Source: Aliagarivorans taiwanensis DSM 22990
GTDB lineage: Bacteria > Pseudomonadota > Gammaproteobacteria > Enterobacterales > Celerinatantimonadaceae
NCBI RefSeq assembly: GCF_000429505.1
Contig: NZ_AUBZ01000002.1
Location: 62,001-126,000, forward strand
Direction: 5' to 3'
DNA length: 64,000 nt
Positions within the stretch are counted from its first letter, which is position 1. Every line of letters begins with the position of its first letter. The notes beneath the pieces were generated by a model. That model was given only the letters and a program-made list of their open reading frames with translations. It was not told where the DNA came from and ran no database searches. Position numbers and translations under genes: made by a program. Below are positions 17,123 to 25,598 of this stretch, one piece after another.

Positions 17123-17377
17123 TTACTTCGGGTGAAAACTCACAAACTGGGTGCCTTGCACGGTGAGCTCTCCCTGTGCGCCCTTTTCTAGCTCGCGGAA
17201 TATCCCGCGTTGGATCTCGAAGCGGCGAACCGGGCGTTCCTCCAGCTCGGTAATGGTGGCATCGAGCTTGTGGAGCGGTTGTTGTTGGTTCCAGCGATTG
17301 AGTTGGGCCTTTCGCCAAAACTGGAACGCTGACAAGGATAAGATCACGATAAGCGCTAACAGCCACCACCACGGCAT
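17123..17377 (-). CDS. Small single-pass membrane protein
   Basis: An 84-residue protein. Residues 1-20 (MPWWWLLALIVILSLSAFQF) form one N-terminal membrane helix. A basic, Gln-rich cytoplasmic or periplasmic tail with LDATITELEERPVRRFEIQRG follows. GGAG lies seven bases before the ATG, so translation is likely. I do not recognise the family. It is convergent with the DMT gene and divergent from ydbH. Confidence 0.6.
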   Translation of the reverse strand: MPWWWLLALIVILSLSAFQFWRKAQLNRWNQQQPLHKLDATITELEERPVRRFEIQRGIFRELEKGAQGELTVQGTQFVSFHPK

Positions 17378-17525
17378 AACAATTCTCCTGTTAAAAATTC
17401 ATCCATAGTATAGTTGTCATTAAGGAACTGTCTGAGTGACCACAAGCTACCGATTTAGCAAGATTTTTTAGGTTTCTCGGGGAATACAGAATGTCTGGCT
17501 GAAAGTCCTCAGCAGGGAGCGTTGG

Positions 17526-19244
17526 ATGTGGCAAGCGAGTAGCAAATCGAAGTGGTTGATCGTGCCGTTGGCCTCGCTGTATTTTTTTTCCTTCCAGCTT
17601 CAAGCATCGGTGACAGCGGGCTGGCAGGCTCTCAGTTGGGGAGGTTGCCCACAGCTAAGGGTAGGCGAGTTCGTTCTGGATCAATCGAATTGGACGCTCT
17701 CCTCACTGGATATTGACCTGAGCTGCAGTCAAGATAGCGCCTCCGATAGCGCCCCTCCGTCCCCCGAGCAGCTCGATGCGCAGCTGCAGCAGGCCATCGC
17801 CACCCTCGCGCAGTTGCCACTGCCCAAGCAACTCAATGTGGTTGTTAGCGATTGGCAGGTTACCAGCCCGGGCCTTCCACTACTTTCAGGCACTGCCACG
17901 CTGCAGCGGGACCACGACAGCTGGTCCCTGCAGCTAGCCGAAGATAGCGGTAGCCATCTTGAACTCACCCTGCAAGCGCCCACACCGCCAATGTTGCGCG
18001 CTACGTTCTCTAGCTCCCTGTTAAACGCGCTTGGTATTGCTGAAATCATCGATCAACACTATCCCGCCGTACACTCACAGCCTTTGCAGCTAAATGCCAG
18101 TTTGGCAGAAGGACTGTGGCAAGCGGAGCTGGCGCTGGGTGATCTCAGCGCGCAGCTCGAACTGGAGATGACCGCACCTTGGCTGATGCACACCCGGCTC
18201 TCGGCTGTCACTTTGCCGAATGACGTGCTGCTACCTGCCAGCCAATGGCAATTCACTCCCGATCTTTGGCAGCTCGGGATAACGGATTGGAGCATCGAGG
18301 CGCAAGGGCGCTGGCAGCTGGCTCCACTGGCACTGAGTGGGCGTTTTGCGGCGAAGCAACTGCAGCTACCACTGGCTGATTTGGTGCCGGGGGCCAGTGA
18401 CTTTCGTTGGCTTAGCGGGCAGGCCAATGGCCAGTTCGCCTATCAGCCTGAGTCGCTCACACTCTCCACCGATGTCACGGCGCTCAACGCGTTATTGGGC
18501 GATAAGCCCATCAAGGACGCTGCACTCAGCGGCTATCTTGAGTACCAATCCGCTCAAGGCTGGCAGCATCAAGGAGAGTGGTGGGTTGACGAGATAGATA
18601 TTGGCCTGAGCCTACGCTCGCTGCAGGGGAGCTGGCAGCAGCCTTGGCAAGCAGAACCTCTGGCGATCGAGGCCCTGCAGCTCAGCCCGCTGGCGTTTCA
18701 GTTGCTCGGTGGTGAGGCGGTGGTGAATTTGCTCTCGTTGGTGCCGACCTATAAAGGACAGTTGGTGTTCAGCGGTGTTTCGCTGCCGAGTCTGAGTGGC
18801 TTGTACCCGGATATCGGCTTGCTGGTGGAGGGGGAGCTGGCGGGCAGTTTGCCGTGGCAGTGGCAAGGGCAGGGCGTGTCGGTGGAAGGCGGGAAGTTGT
18901 TCGTTGAGCGCCCGCCGGGGCGGATTAAGATCAACCACGCTGCCTTGGCGAGCCTTAAGCAGCAGCATCCCGGGCTGGACTTCTCGCTGAGCTTGTTAGA
19001 GGATTTTAATTACAGTCAGTTAGGGGCCGAAGTGGACTTCAGCCCAGAGGGCGATCTGGATATGCGGGTGAACCTTTATGGCCGCAATCAACAGGTGTCG
19101 CCAAGGCCGGTAGAACTCAACTACCATCATCAAGAGAATATGTACCAGTTGCTGCGCAGCTTGCGTATTGGCGACCAACTATCAGGACAGGTGCAACAAT
19201 GGATAGATACCGTAACAGGTTCTGCTTCCTCGCCCTCACCGTGA
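17526..19244 (+). CDS. ydbH: YdbH family AsmA-like intermembrane lipid transport protein
   Basis: A 572-residue envelope protein. An N-terminal hydrophobic anchor (about 9-27) is followed by long amphipathic beta-strand sequence. The N-terminal GGCPQLRVGEFVLDQSNWTLSS and the C-terminal VELNYHHQENMYQLLRSLRIGD match the ends of E. coli YdbH. YdbH, with TamB and YhdP, forms a hydrophobic groove moving phospholipids to the outer membrane. E. coli YdbH is 879 residues, so this copy is about a third shorter while keeping both ends. ynbE overlaps its last 46 bases and ydbL follows, the full known operon. The start has GGGAG upstream. Confidence 0.88.
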   Translation: MWQASSKSKWLIVPLASLYFFSFQLQASVTAGWQALSWGGCPQLRVGEFVLDQSNWTLSSLDIDLSCSQDSASDSAPPSPEQLDAQLQQAIATLAQLPLPKQLNVVVSDWQVTSPGLPLLSGTATLQRDHDSWSLQLAEDSGSHLELTLQAPTPPMLRATFSSSLLNALGIAEIIDQHYPAVHSQPLQLNASLAEGLWQAELALGDLSAQLELEMTAPWLMHTRLSAVTLPNDVLLPASQWQFTPDLWQLGITDWSIEAQGRWQLAPLALSGRFAAKQLQLPLADLVPGASDFRWLSGQANGQFAYQPESLTLSTDVTALNALLGDKPIKDAALSGYLEYQSAQGWQHQGEWWVDEIDIGLSLRSLQGSWQQPWQAEPLAIEALQLSPLAFQLLGGEAVVNLLSLVPTYKGQLVFSGVSLPSLSGLYPDIGLLVEGELAGSLPWQWQGQGVSVEGGKLFVERPPGRIKINHAALASLKQQHPGLDFSLSLLEDFNYSQLGAEVDFSPEGDLDMRVNLYGRNQQVSPRPVELNYHHQENMYQLLRSLRIGDQLSGQVQQWIDTVTGSASSPSP

Positions 19245-19390
19245 TGTTGTTTGCGTGCACCCCCCGCGTGGAGGTGGCCGTCGACAAACCGATCACAGTG
19301 AATTTAAACGTGAAGATCGACCACGAGATCCGGGTCAAGGTCGATCAACAGCTGGACGAACTGTTCAGCGAAGACAGCGGACTATTTTAG
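19199..19390 (+). CDS. ynbE: YnbE family outer-membrane lipoprotein
   Basis: A 63-residue lipoprotein. The signal peptide ends at the lipobox LFAC, making Cys20 the lipidated residue. The mature part VEVAVDKPITVNLNVKIDHEIRV is short and strand-forming. In E. coli YnbE multimerises in the outer membrane and pairs with the YdbH C-terminus to complete the lipid bridge. The gene overlaps ydbH by 46 bp in another frame and has AGG seven bases upstream of ATG. ydbL begins six bases after the stop. Confidence 0.88.
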   Translation: MDRYRNRFCFLALTVMLFACTPRVEVAVDKPITVNLNVKIDHEIRVKVDQQLDELFSEDSGLF

Positions 19391-19396
19391 GAGAGC

Positions 19397-19723
19397 ATGA
19401 TGACGTGGAATAAGTGGTTAATTGCATTACTGCTGAGTGTCAGCTTCTCAAGTATGGCGCTGGATTTGGCCGATGCGAAACAGCAAGGCTGGGTGGGCGA
19501 GCAGCGTAACGGTATGCTGGCGGTGCTCAGCAATCAGAGCGGCGTAGCTGCCTTGGTGGCTGATGTGAACAAGAAACGCGAGAGCCGTTATAAGAAGATT
19601 GCCGCCGACAACAACCTCAGTGTTGAGCAGGTTGGTCAGCTAGCGGGCAAGAAAGCGATAGAGCGCAGTGACCGCGGGCATATGGTGGAAGCCGCCGACG
19701 GCCGCTTTATCGCTAAGCCCTGA
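19397..19723 (+). CDS. ydbL: YdbL family (DUF1318) periplasmic protein
   Basis: A 108-residue exported protein. Signal peptide MMTWNKWLIALLLSVSFSSMA is followed by LDLADAKQQGWVGEQRNGMLAV, the conserved DUF1318 opening. In E. coli YdbL acts as a chaperone that controls the YdbH-YnbE assembly. AGGAGAGC gives a strong ribosome site; the two adjacent ATGs leave a one-codon doubt on the start. It is the last gene of the operon and ends one base from the convergent lacI-type gene. Confidence 0.87.
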   Translation: MMTWNKWLIALLLSVSFSSMALDLADAKQQGWVGEQRNGMLAVLSNQSGVAALVADVNKKRESRYKKIAADNNLSVEQVGQLAGKKAIERSDRGHMVEAADGRFIAKP

Positions 19724-19724
19724 G

Positions 19725-20693
19725 TTAACTCGACTCGCGCAACACAAAGCTGGGGGAAACCATTACGCCTTCAGCTTGTTCCTGGCAGACTCGCTGCGCG
19801 CCCAGCTCTCCCATCTCGTTGAGCGGCTGGGCCACAGTAGATAGCGCTGGGTGCGATAGCTGCGCATAGTAGTTGTCATCGTAGCCCACTATCGCCAGTT
19901 GCTCGGGCACCTTAATACCTAATTGGTTGGCAGCGCGAATCGCGCCTGCCGCCATATTATCGTTACAGCAGAACAGCGCGTCGGGGGCAAACTTGGGCAG
20001 AAACTCCAAGGCCTGCTGATAGGCGAGTTGCTCTTGCATCTCGGCGTTGAGGATTGCGCCTTGCTCCAGGCTGACTCCCTTACCGCTTAACTCATCCAGA
20101 AAGCCCGCCATGCGCTCATTCACATCGGGAATATGCTCCGCGCCGCGCAAGCAGGCGAGCTTCTTATAGCCGCGCTCCAGCAGATGACGCGCTACCATGC
20201 GGCCGCCTAGATCCTCATCCACCCAGATGCACTGGGATTCCAGCTCAGGAATGCGGCGACCCAGCACCACCATGTTCTTGATCTTGCCATTAAGCTCCAG
20301 CAGCATCTCGGTGTTAAGCCGTGAGGTAAGCACGAGTAAGCCGTCGATCTGGCGGCACTGCAGGAAGTTAATGGCTTCCAAGGTTTCATCGTTGGAGTGG
20401 CCGCCAGCGGTGACAATCAAGTGCTTACCTAGTCTGCGCAGCTCATGCTGTACCGCATGGATGATCTCGCTATGGTAAGGGCCAGATAGGGTCTCAACCA
20501 CCATCCCAATACAGTTGGAATGACGTCGCGCCAAGGATTGGGCAACTGCATTGGGATGATAGTCGAGCTCGTCGATGGCGGCTTGGATCTTACGCTTGGC
20601 CTTGTCGGAAACGTTGGGGCTGCCATTGAGGTAGCGCGAAACCGTACTGCGCGAAACGCCAGCATGCTCAGCAACTTTGTAGATGTTTACCAC
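19725..20693 (-). CDS. LacI family transcriptional regulator (no adjacent target)
   Basis: A 322-residue LacI/GalR protein. The helix-turn-helix and hinge are IYKVAEHAGVSRSTVSRYLNGSPNVS and HPNAVAQSLARR. The sugar-binding domain has GLLVLTSRL, CIWVDEDLGG and ALFCCNDNMAAGA. The start is GTG 20691-20693 with AAGGA six bases upstream. No transporter or catabolic gene adjoins it, so its regulon is elsewhere or includes only itself. It is clearly distinct from the second LacI protein at 56087-57088. The effector cannot be inferred. Confidence 0.85.
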   Translation of the reverse strand: MVNIYKVAEHAGVSRSTVSRYLNGSPNVSDKAKRKIQAAIDELDYHPNAVAQSLARRHSNCIGMVVETLSGPYHSEIIHAVQHELRRLGKHLIVTAGGHSNDETLEAINFLQCRQIDGLLVLTSRLNTEMLLELNGKIKNMVVLGRRIPELESQCIWVDEDLGGRMVARHLLERGYKKLACLRGAEHIPDVNERMAGFLDELSGKGVSLEQGAILNAEMQEQLAYQQALEFLPKFAPDALFCCNDNMAAGAIRAANQLGIKVPEQLAIVGYDDNYYAQLSHPALSTVAQPLNEMGELGAQRVCQEQAEGVMVSPSFVLRESS

Positions 20694-20887
20694 GTATTTT
20701 CCTTGACTGTCTGCCTTGGGCAGGCGCTGTTATGGTTATCGTTGTGTGTCGGGCGGTAAGCAAAGCTCCGCTAAACAGGTGGAACTGCAATCACCTAACT
20801 ATGCAGATTGGTATACCACCGCTGTTGTGAAAAAGCATCCGTTGCTCTGGCGGTTTCATCGGCACCATCGCGAAATTGAGAGGGCTC

Positions 20888-21220
20888 TCACTGCTGCTGC
20901 AGGTAGCTCTGCAACTCATGCTTAATGGCGGTCAAGCATGCCTGGCACTGCGCGATCAGTTCGGGATGCTGCGCCGGGTCGCTGTGTTTGCTTTGCTCTA
21001 ACAGATAAGTGAGGCGGGGGCTGCATACCACCGCGGCCAAACCTTGCAGTTGGATCCGTTGGGCCACCTGAATCTCACCCAGGTCGCTGGCCTGATTGAG
21101 TAGCTGCTGCTCTTGGGCGAGCCCCTCTAACACTTGGGCCAACCAGTCGGCCAGCAGGGCCGGTTGTGAGTATTGCGCGAACAGCTTGGGCCAGTCGAGC
21201 AGGGTATCGGAATGACTCAT
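20888..21220 (-). CDS. Small helical protein of unknown function, coupled to DUF1820 gene
   Basis: A 110-residue all-helical, Leu/Gln-rich cytoplasmic protein. Its ATG overlaps the stop of the upstream DUF1820 gene by four bases, so the two are translationally coupled. The stretch RIQLQGLAAVVCSPRLTYLLEQ is loosely reminiscent of the Hpt phosphotransfer motif (HxLKGxxxxxGxxxL) but lacks the phospho-accepting His. I regard that resemblance as weak. No known family is recognised. Confidence 0.55.
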   Translation of the reverse strand: MSHSDTLLDWPKLFAQYSQPALLADWLAQVLEGLAQEQQLLNQASDLGEIQVAQRIQLQGLAAVVCSPRLTYLLEQSKHSDPAQHPELIAQCQACLTAIKHELQSYLQQQ

Positions 21221-21531
21221 GACTGACTCGGGGTGTAGATCGGTCCGGGAAATGGCGTGACCGAGCCCTGCTCTTGGATCTTGGCTGGTCCGGCTTTTTC
21301 TACCGCATCAATGCGCAGGATGCTGTGCATCGGCACAAAGGTGCGCTGCACCTTGGAGAACTCGCTTTTGAGTTTTTCTTCGCTGGGGTCGACCAACAGT
21401 TGGGCGTGGTTGTCGAAGACGAAGTCGGCCAGTTCAATAAAGCCGAACAAGCTGCTCTGGGTGACTTCTTTTACGTAGACCTCGTAGCGTTTATCGCCGA
21501 GGTTGAACAATACTCGATAGACCTGATCCAT
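21217..21531 (-). CDS. DUF1820 family protein
   Basis: A 104-residue cytoplasmic protein matching DUF1820 (COG4517). Hallmarks are YRVLFNLGDKRYEVYVKEV, SSLFGFIELADFVF and DPSEEKLKSEF, then FVPMHSILRIDAVEK. The family is widespread in Gammaproteobacteria and has no established function. I choose Met at 21529-21531, which gives the normal family length; an upstream extension of 33 residues has no ribosome site and an unlike composition. It forms a two-gene operon with the following small gene (four-base overlap). Confidence 0.82.
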   Translation of the reverse strand: MDQVYRVLFNLGDKRYEVYVKEVTQSSLFGFIELADFVFDNHAQLLVDPSEEKLKSEFSKVQRTFVPMHSILRIDAVEKAGPAKIQEQGSVTPFPGPIYTPSQS

Positions 21532-21627
21532 GGTTACCACTTGTGGACTAAACGTTATCTGACGGGGGCGTTGGTGCATTGTATACAGGTGGGGGTGGGG
21601 AGAGCAGCAAATTTTGGTCAGTGTGAA

Positions 21628-21656
21628 CAAAAAAGGCAGCCGAGGCTGCCTTTTTC
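21628..21656 (-). terminator. Rho-independent terminator of the 48-codon gene
   Basis: Arms AAAGGCAGC (21632-21640) and GCTGCCTTT (21645-21653), then TTTTTTG on the minus strand. It ends the small gene at 21658-21804 and separates it from the DUF1820 gene. The stem sequence is the same as in the bipA terminator at 43772. Confidence 0.88.
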
Positions 21657-21657
21657 T

Positions 21658-21804
21658 CTATTCTTCATCTTCGTGGTTGGGATCGCGATACTGTGACATT
21701 TCTTGTGGATCGATCCCAAGCTCTTCACAGGCATCGATAAACGAAGCACCGGTGTGGCACATCAGGATTTCGATTGCAGGTAAGAGCGAATGAGCATCTG
21801 CCAT
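21658..21804 (-). CDS. Very small acidic protein
   Basis: A 48-residue protein beginning MADAHSLLPAIEILMCHTG and ending in an acidic tail NHEDEE. AAAGGA lies eight bases before the ATG, and a strong terminator directly follows the stop, which together support a real gene. It is divergent from the SirB2-like gene. I do not recognise a family. Confidence 0.65.
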   Translation of the reverse strand: MADAHSLLPAIEILMCHTGASFIDACEELGIDPQEMSQYRDPNHEDEE

Positions 21805-22015
21805 ATTGCTTTCCTTTGCACTAATTGTTGACCGAATTCCCTCTGTTGAGGGCCGTACACTTTGCCATAGCAAACTGCGTTTGTTTAGTGAGTTCTATCA
21901 CAATATAGCAGAAGAGCTACCCGACTTTAGTGGCAGAGCCGCTCCGGGAAAACTTTGTAAGTCGGCGTCTCAATCGATACACTGCATTAAATACAATCAC
22001 TTAAAAACAACAGTA

Positions 22016-22411
22016 ATGGCTAATCTTTACCCCATGCTTAAACACTTGCATATGACGTTTGCTTTGTTAAGTGTGATCGGCTTCACGTTTCGCTGGGTGC
22101 TGGTGTTATGTAACTCGCCCATGCGCCAACAGCGTTGGCTGAAGGTGGCACCGCACATCATCGATACGGTGTTGTTGGTTTCGGCCCTGATGTTGTGCTG
22201 GATCCTCCGCCAGTATCCCTTTGTCAGCCTATGGCTAAGCGCCAAAGTAGGCTTCTTGGTGCTTTATATCTGGCTGGGTTTGGCGGCGCTGAAGTGGGCC
22301 AAGACTCGCGCTAAGCAGCTACTTTATGGCTTGGCTGCGCTGCTGTGCTTTGCCCAGATCTTGGCGATCGCCTTCTCTCGCTCACCGATGGGGCTGTTGG
22401 CCGGTGTTTGA
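22016..22411 (+). CDS. SirB2 family membrane protein
   Basis: A 131-residue protein with four transmembrane helices. The opening YPMLKHLHMTFALLSVIGFTFRW and internal PHIIDTVLLVSALMLC match the SirB2 family (invasion gene expression up-regulator), whose biochemical role is unknown. SirB2 genes usually lie in the hemA-prfA-prmC cluster; this one does not. No ribosome site is evident at ATG 22016 or at Met7, so the start is uncertain. The next small gene overlaps its stop. Confidence 0.78.
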   Translation: MANLYPMLKHLHMTFALLSVIGFTFRWVLVLCNSPMRQQRWLKVAPHIIDTVLLVSALMLCWILRQYPFVSLWLSAKVGFLVLYIWLGLAALKWAKTRAKQLLYGLAALLCFAQILAIAFSRSPMGLLAGV

Positions 22412-22637
22412 GTTACTGCTACGCCCCTTATTGCATAACCTGTGGCGGCTTTCCTCGCTACTGAGCTTCCCGTTGATCGCCTACCTCTACTGTCAGGTAA
22501 ATGAGCTGAGCTTTGCCGATCTCGACCAAGGCAGTAACTGGCACAAAGGCGCAGTGGTGGGCTTGTATCTGCTGTACTTGCTGGTGTGGTGGAAGCTCAA
22601 TCCTCGTGTCGGACGGGTAAGTCAGCAAAAGCTCTAG
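22404..22637 (+). CDS. Small two-helix membrane protein overlapping the SirB2 gene
   Basis: A 77-residue frame from GTG 22404, overlapping the last eight bases of the SirB2 gene. Two hydrophobic segments (LSSLLSFPLIAYLYCQV and GAVVGLYLLYLLVWW) flank a short polar loop. Overlap and matching orientation suggest translational coupling. An earlier ATG in the same frame lies inside the SirB2 coding region. Family unknown; moderately sure it is expressed. Confidence 0.5.
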   Translation: MFELLLRPLLHNLWRLSSLLSFPLIAYLYCQVNELSFADLDQGSNWHKGAVVGLYLLYLLVWWKLNPRVGRVSQQKL

Positions 22638-22666
22638 CTCAAGCCCAAACCCAAGCAAGTGCTGGC

Positions 22667-24118
22667 CTAGCTGTAGCGCCAATAACGCGGCAGCAGCAGT
22701 ACTACAAAGGTCAGCACTTCCAAGCGGCCGAGCAACATGCCAAAAGACAACAACCACTTGGCCAAATCGGGCAACTCATGGAAGTTATGGTCTGGACCAA
22801 TCACTCGCCCAAGCCCTGGGCCAACGTTGGCCACGGCAGTAACCGCGCCGGAGATGGCGGTCACCGGATCAAGCCCAATCAGCGCTAGGCCGGCCGCCAA
22901 TAAGATAATGGTAAAACCAAAGGCCATCAAAAACGCAATTACCGAACGAATCGTATCCTCGCTGACAATCCGTCCGTTATAGCGCTGAGGGTAGCAAGCG
23001 CGTGGGTGGATCAATTGATTCAATTGGCGCTGTAAGATCCCCCAGGCAATCTGAAAGCGGAACAGCTTAACCCCGCCCGAGGTGGAGCCGGAGCAAGCGC
23101 CGCAGACCATCAAGAAGGCAAACAGCACCGTGGTAAAGCTGCCCCAGTGGCTGAAGTCGGTCAGACCAAAGCCGGTGGTGGTGACGATGGAGATAATATT
23201 GAACACGCTGATGCGGATCGCCGCTTCCAGTGGAAACTTGCCTTCCAGCCAAAGCCACAAGCTCATCATGGTGCCGACCACCACGACCAACCAGATAAAG
23301 CCTCGCACCTGAGTGTCGTTAAAGATCTTACTGATTTGTCGCTGACGAAGCCCGGCGATAATCAGCAAGAACGGCATGCCGCCAAGGAACATAAACAGGC
23401 TACCGACCCAGTGACTAGCATGGGAGAAGTGGGCCATCGACTCGTCCGAGGTGGAATAGCCACCTGTGGAGAGGGTGGTCATGGCGTGGTTAGTGGCGTG
23501 AAACCAGCTCATGCCGCTGAATTTATAGGCGAGGGTACAGGCTAAGGTCAGGCCCAGGTAGAGCCAAACCATATTGGCTGCGACGTGCTTGGTTTTGGGG
23601 TTGCCTTTGTCTGACCAATCGGAGGATTCGGTTTGGAACAGGCGCATCCCGCCGACGTTTAAGAACGGCAGAATTGCCACACTCAGCACGATAAAGCCAA
23701 TCCCGCCGAGCCACTGCAGCATCGAGCGCCAAAGCAAGATGGTGTAGGGCATATCATCGAGCCCCTGCAGCACGGTGGAGCCAGTGGTGGTTAGTCCCGA
23801 CATCGCCTCAAAGCAGGCGTCGGTCCAGCTAATGCCGTGGTAAAACGCCAGCGGCAGTGCGCCGAACAGCCACACCAGCAACCACACGCTGCTGGTAAGC
23901 AGGAACATCTCGCGCACTTGCAGATGAAAAGGGCGTTTGCGGCCAACATGAATCAGCAATAATGCGACGGTTTGGGTCAGCAGAAACGCATAGAAAAAGT
24001 CGACGTACTCTGGCTCGTTATGCCAGATACCAATCGCCACTGGGGCGAGCATTGCCAGTGCTAGCTTAGAAAGTACCAAGCCAAACACTAGCGCGAGGGG
24101 GAGTAAGCGGTCCATCAC
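22667..24118 (-). CDS. trkH: Trk system potassium uptake membrane protein
   Basis: A 483-residue channel-like K+ translocator with repeated M1-P-M2 units. Selectivity-filter segments are visible as GLTTTGST, TLSTGGYS, IVTTTGFG and AVANVGPGLG. TrkH works with the cytoplasmic regulator TrkA, whose gene lies immediately upstream (12 bp). The order trkA-trkH next to rsmB and fmt is a common gammaproteobacterial arrangement. Length and filters are normal. The gene is convergent with the small membrane protein gene at 22404. Confidence 0.93.
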   Translation of the reverse strand: MMDRLLPLALVFGLVLSKLALAMLAPVAIGIWHNEPEYVDFFYAFLLTQTVALLLIHVGRKRPFHLQVREMFLLTSSVWLLVWLFGALPLAFYHGISWTDACFEAMSGLTTTGSTVLQGLDDMPYTILLWRSMLQWLGGIGFIVLSVAILPFLNVGGMRLFQTESSDWSDKGNPKTKHVAANMVWLYLGLTLACTLAYKFSGMSWFHATNHAMTTLSTGGYSTSDESMAHFSHASHWVGSLFMFLGGMPFLLIIAGLRQRQISKIFNDTQVRGFIWLVVVVGTMMSLWLWLEGKFPLEAAIRISVFNIISIVTTTGFGLTDFSHWGSFTTVLFAFLMVCGACSGSTSGGVKLFRFQIAWGILQRQLNQLIHPRACYPQRYNGRIVSEDTIRSVIAFLMAFGFTIILLAAGLALIGLDPVTAISGAVTAVANVGPGLGRVIGPDHNFHELPDLAKWLLSFGMLLGRLEVLTFVVLLLPRYWRYS

Positions 24119-24130
24119 TTTGCCCAGAGT

Positions 24131-25507
24131 TTAAAGGAAGAACGGGCTCGGCTGGAACAGTCGTTCGACTTCGGGGATAAACTTCTTATCCACCAAGAAC
24201 ATCACCACGTGGTCATCCTGCTCAATCACGGTATGGTCGTGGGCGATAATTACCTCATCGCCCCGTACAATTGCACCAATGGTGGTGCCGGGGGGCAGTT
24301 TTAGCTCGCCAATGCTGCGTCCCACCACCTTGGAGGTGTTTTCATCGCCGTGGGCGACCGCCTCGATGGCCTCCGCTGCTCCGCGTCGTAGCGAGTACAC
24401 GTTGACGATGTCGGCCCGGCGAACATGGGTCAGCAGTGCCGAGATGGTAGCTTGCTGTGGCGAGATCGCGATATCGATGGCGCCACCTTGCACTAAGTCC
24501 ACATACGCGCCGCGTTGGATCAGCACCATTACCTTCTTAGCGCCCATGCGCTTGGCCAGCATCGCTGACATGATATTGGCTTCGTCGTCGTTGGTGACCG
24601 CGATAAACACGTCCACCTGTTCGATATTCTCTTCGCTGAGTAGCTCTTGGTCTGAGGCGTCACCGCAGAATACGATGGTGTTGTTGAGCTGCTCAGCCAA
24701 TTGCTCGGCGCGGCGTTGCTTACGTTCAATCAGCTTAACGCTGTATGAGCTCTCCAAGCGCTTGGCCAATGCGGCGCCAATATTACCGCCGCCGACGATC
24801 ATGATGCGGCGATAGGCGCGCTCCAGCTCTTGCAGCTCGCTCATTACCTCGCGGATATGGGCGCTGGCAGCAACAAAGAACACCTCGTCATCGGCCTCGA
24901 TCACGGTGGTGCCTTGCGGGCGGATCGCCCGGCCCTGACGGAAGATAGCGGCTACCCGCGCTTCGACATTGGGCATATGGTCTTTCAGCAACGACAGCGC
25001 GTTGCCCACCAATGGGCCGCCATAGTAGGCTTTGACCGCCACCAAGCCGACCTTACCGTGGGCGAACTCCATCACCTGCAGTGCGCCGGGGTAGTCAATC
25101 AAGCGGCTGATGTAGTTGGTCACCAGCTGCTCTGGCGCAATCAAATGGTCGAGCGGGAAGGCCTCGTCATTGAACAGTGCCTCTTTCTCGGCCAGCAGCT
25201 CTTCAGAGCGGATCCGAGCCACCTTGTTGGGGGTGTTAAACAGGGTGTAAGCCACCTGGCAGGCGGCCATATTGGTTTCATCGCTGTTGGTCACGGCGAC
25301 CAGCATATCCGCGTCTTGTGCGCCGGCTTCGCGCAGCACATTGGGATGGGCGGCATGGCCGGTCACCACCTGCAGGTCGAAGCGGTCTTGCAGATCGCGT
25401 AAGCGTTCGGAGTTGGTATCAACGATGGTGATATCGGATTTTTCGCCGACCAGATTCTCAGCCAGCGTTCCGCCGACCTGACCTGCACCAAGAATAATAA
25501 TTTTCAT
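24131..25507 (-). CDS. trkA: Trk system NAD-binding regulatory protein
   Basis: A 458-residue cytoplasmic protein of two tandem RCK units. The first Rossmann motif is [15 protein letters not shown] with IVDTNSERL; the second is [15 protein letters not shown]. Each is followed by a TrkA-C domain (for example [18 protein letters not shown]). TrkA binds NAD(H) and ATP and gates TrkH. The gene is 92 bp downstream of rsmB and just before trkH. Complete and of normal length. Confidence 0.95.
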   Translation of the reverse strand: MKIIILGAGQVGGTLAENLVGEKSDITIVDTNSERLRDLQDRFDLQVVTGHAAHPNVLREAGAQDADMLVAVTNSDETNMAACQVAYTLFNTPNKVARIRSEELLAEKEALFNDEAFPLDHLIAPEQLVTNYISRLIDYPGALQVMEFAHGKVGLVAVKAYYGGPLVGNALSLLKDHMPNVEARVAAIFRQGRAIRPQGTTVIEADDEVFFVAASAHIREVMSELQELERAYRRIMIVGGGNIGAALAKRLESSYSVKLIERKQRRAEQLAEQLNNTIVFCGDASDQELLSEENIEQVDVFIAVTNDDEANIMSAMLAKRMGAKKVMVLIQRGAYVDLVQGGAIDIAISPQQATISALLTHVRRADIVNVYSLRRGAAEAIEAVAHGDENTSKVVGRSIGELKLPPGTTIGAIVRGDEVIIAHDHTVIEQDDHVVMFLVDKKFIPEVERLFQPSPFFL

Positions 25508-25598
25508 TGCCTAACAACGCCTTAGAAAGTTGTCGAGGTTAGTTTGCGGGCATCTTGCGCGAAACGCAACCAGCGCTTGCTGATTGCGTTTCATCTGT

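Noticed and set aside
20694-20887. Short open frames between the LacI gene and the helical small protein
   Set aside because: No ribosome site and no protein-like composition; more likely promoter DNA.
20888-21220. Hpt phosphotransfer domain
   Set aside because: The phospho-accepting His is missing and the similarity rests on a few residues, so I did not name it so.
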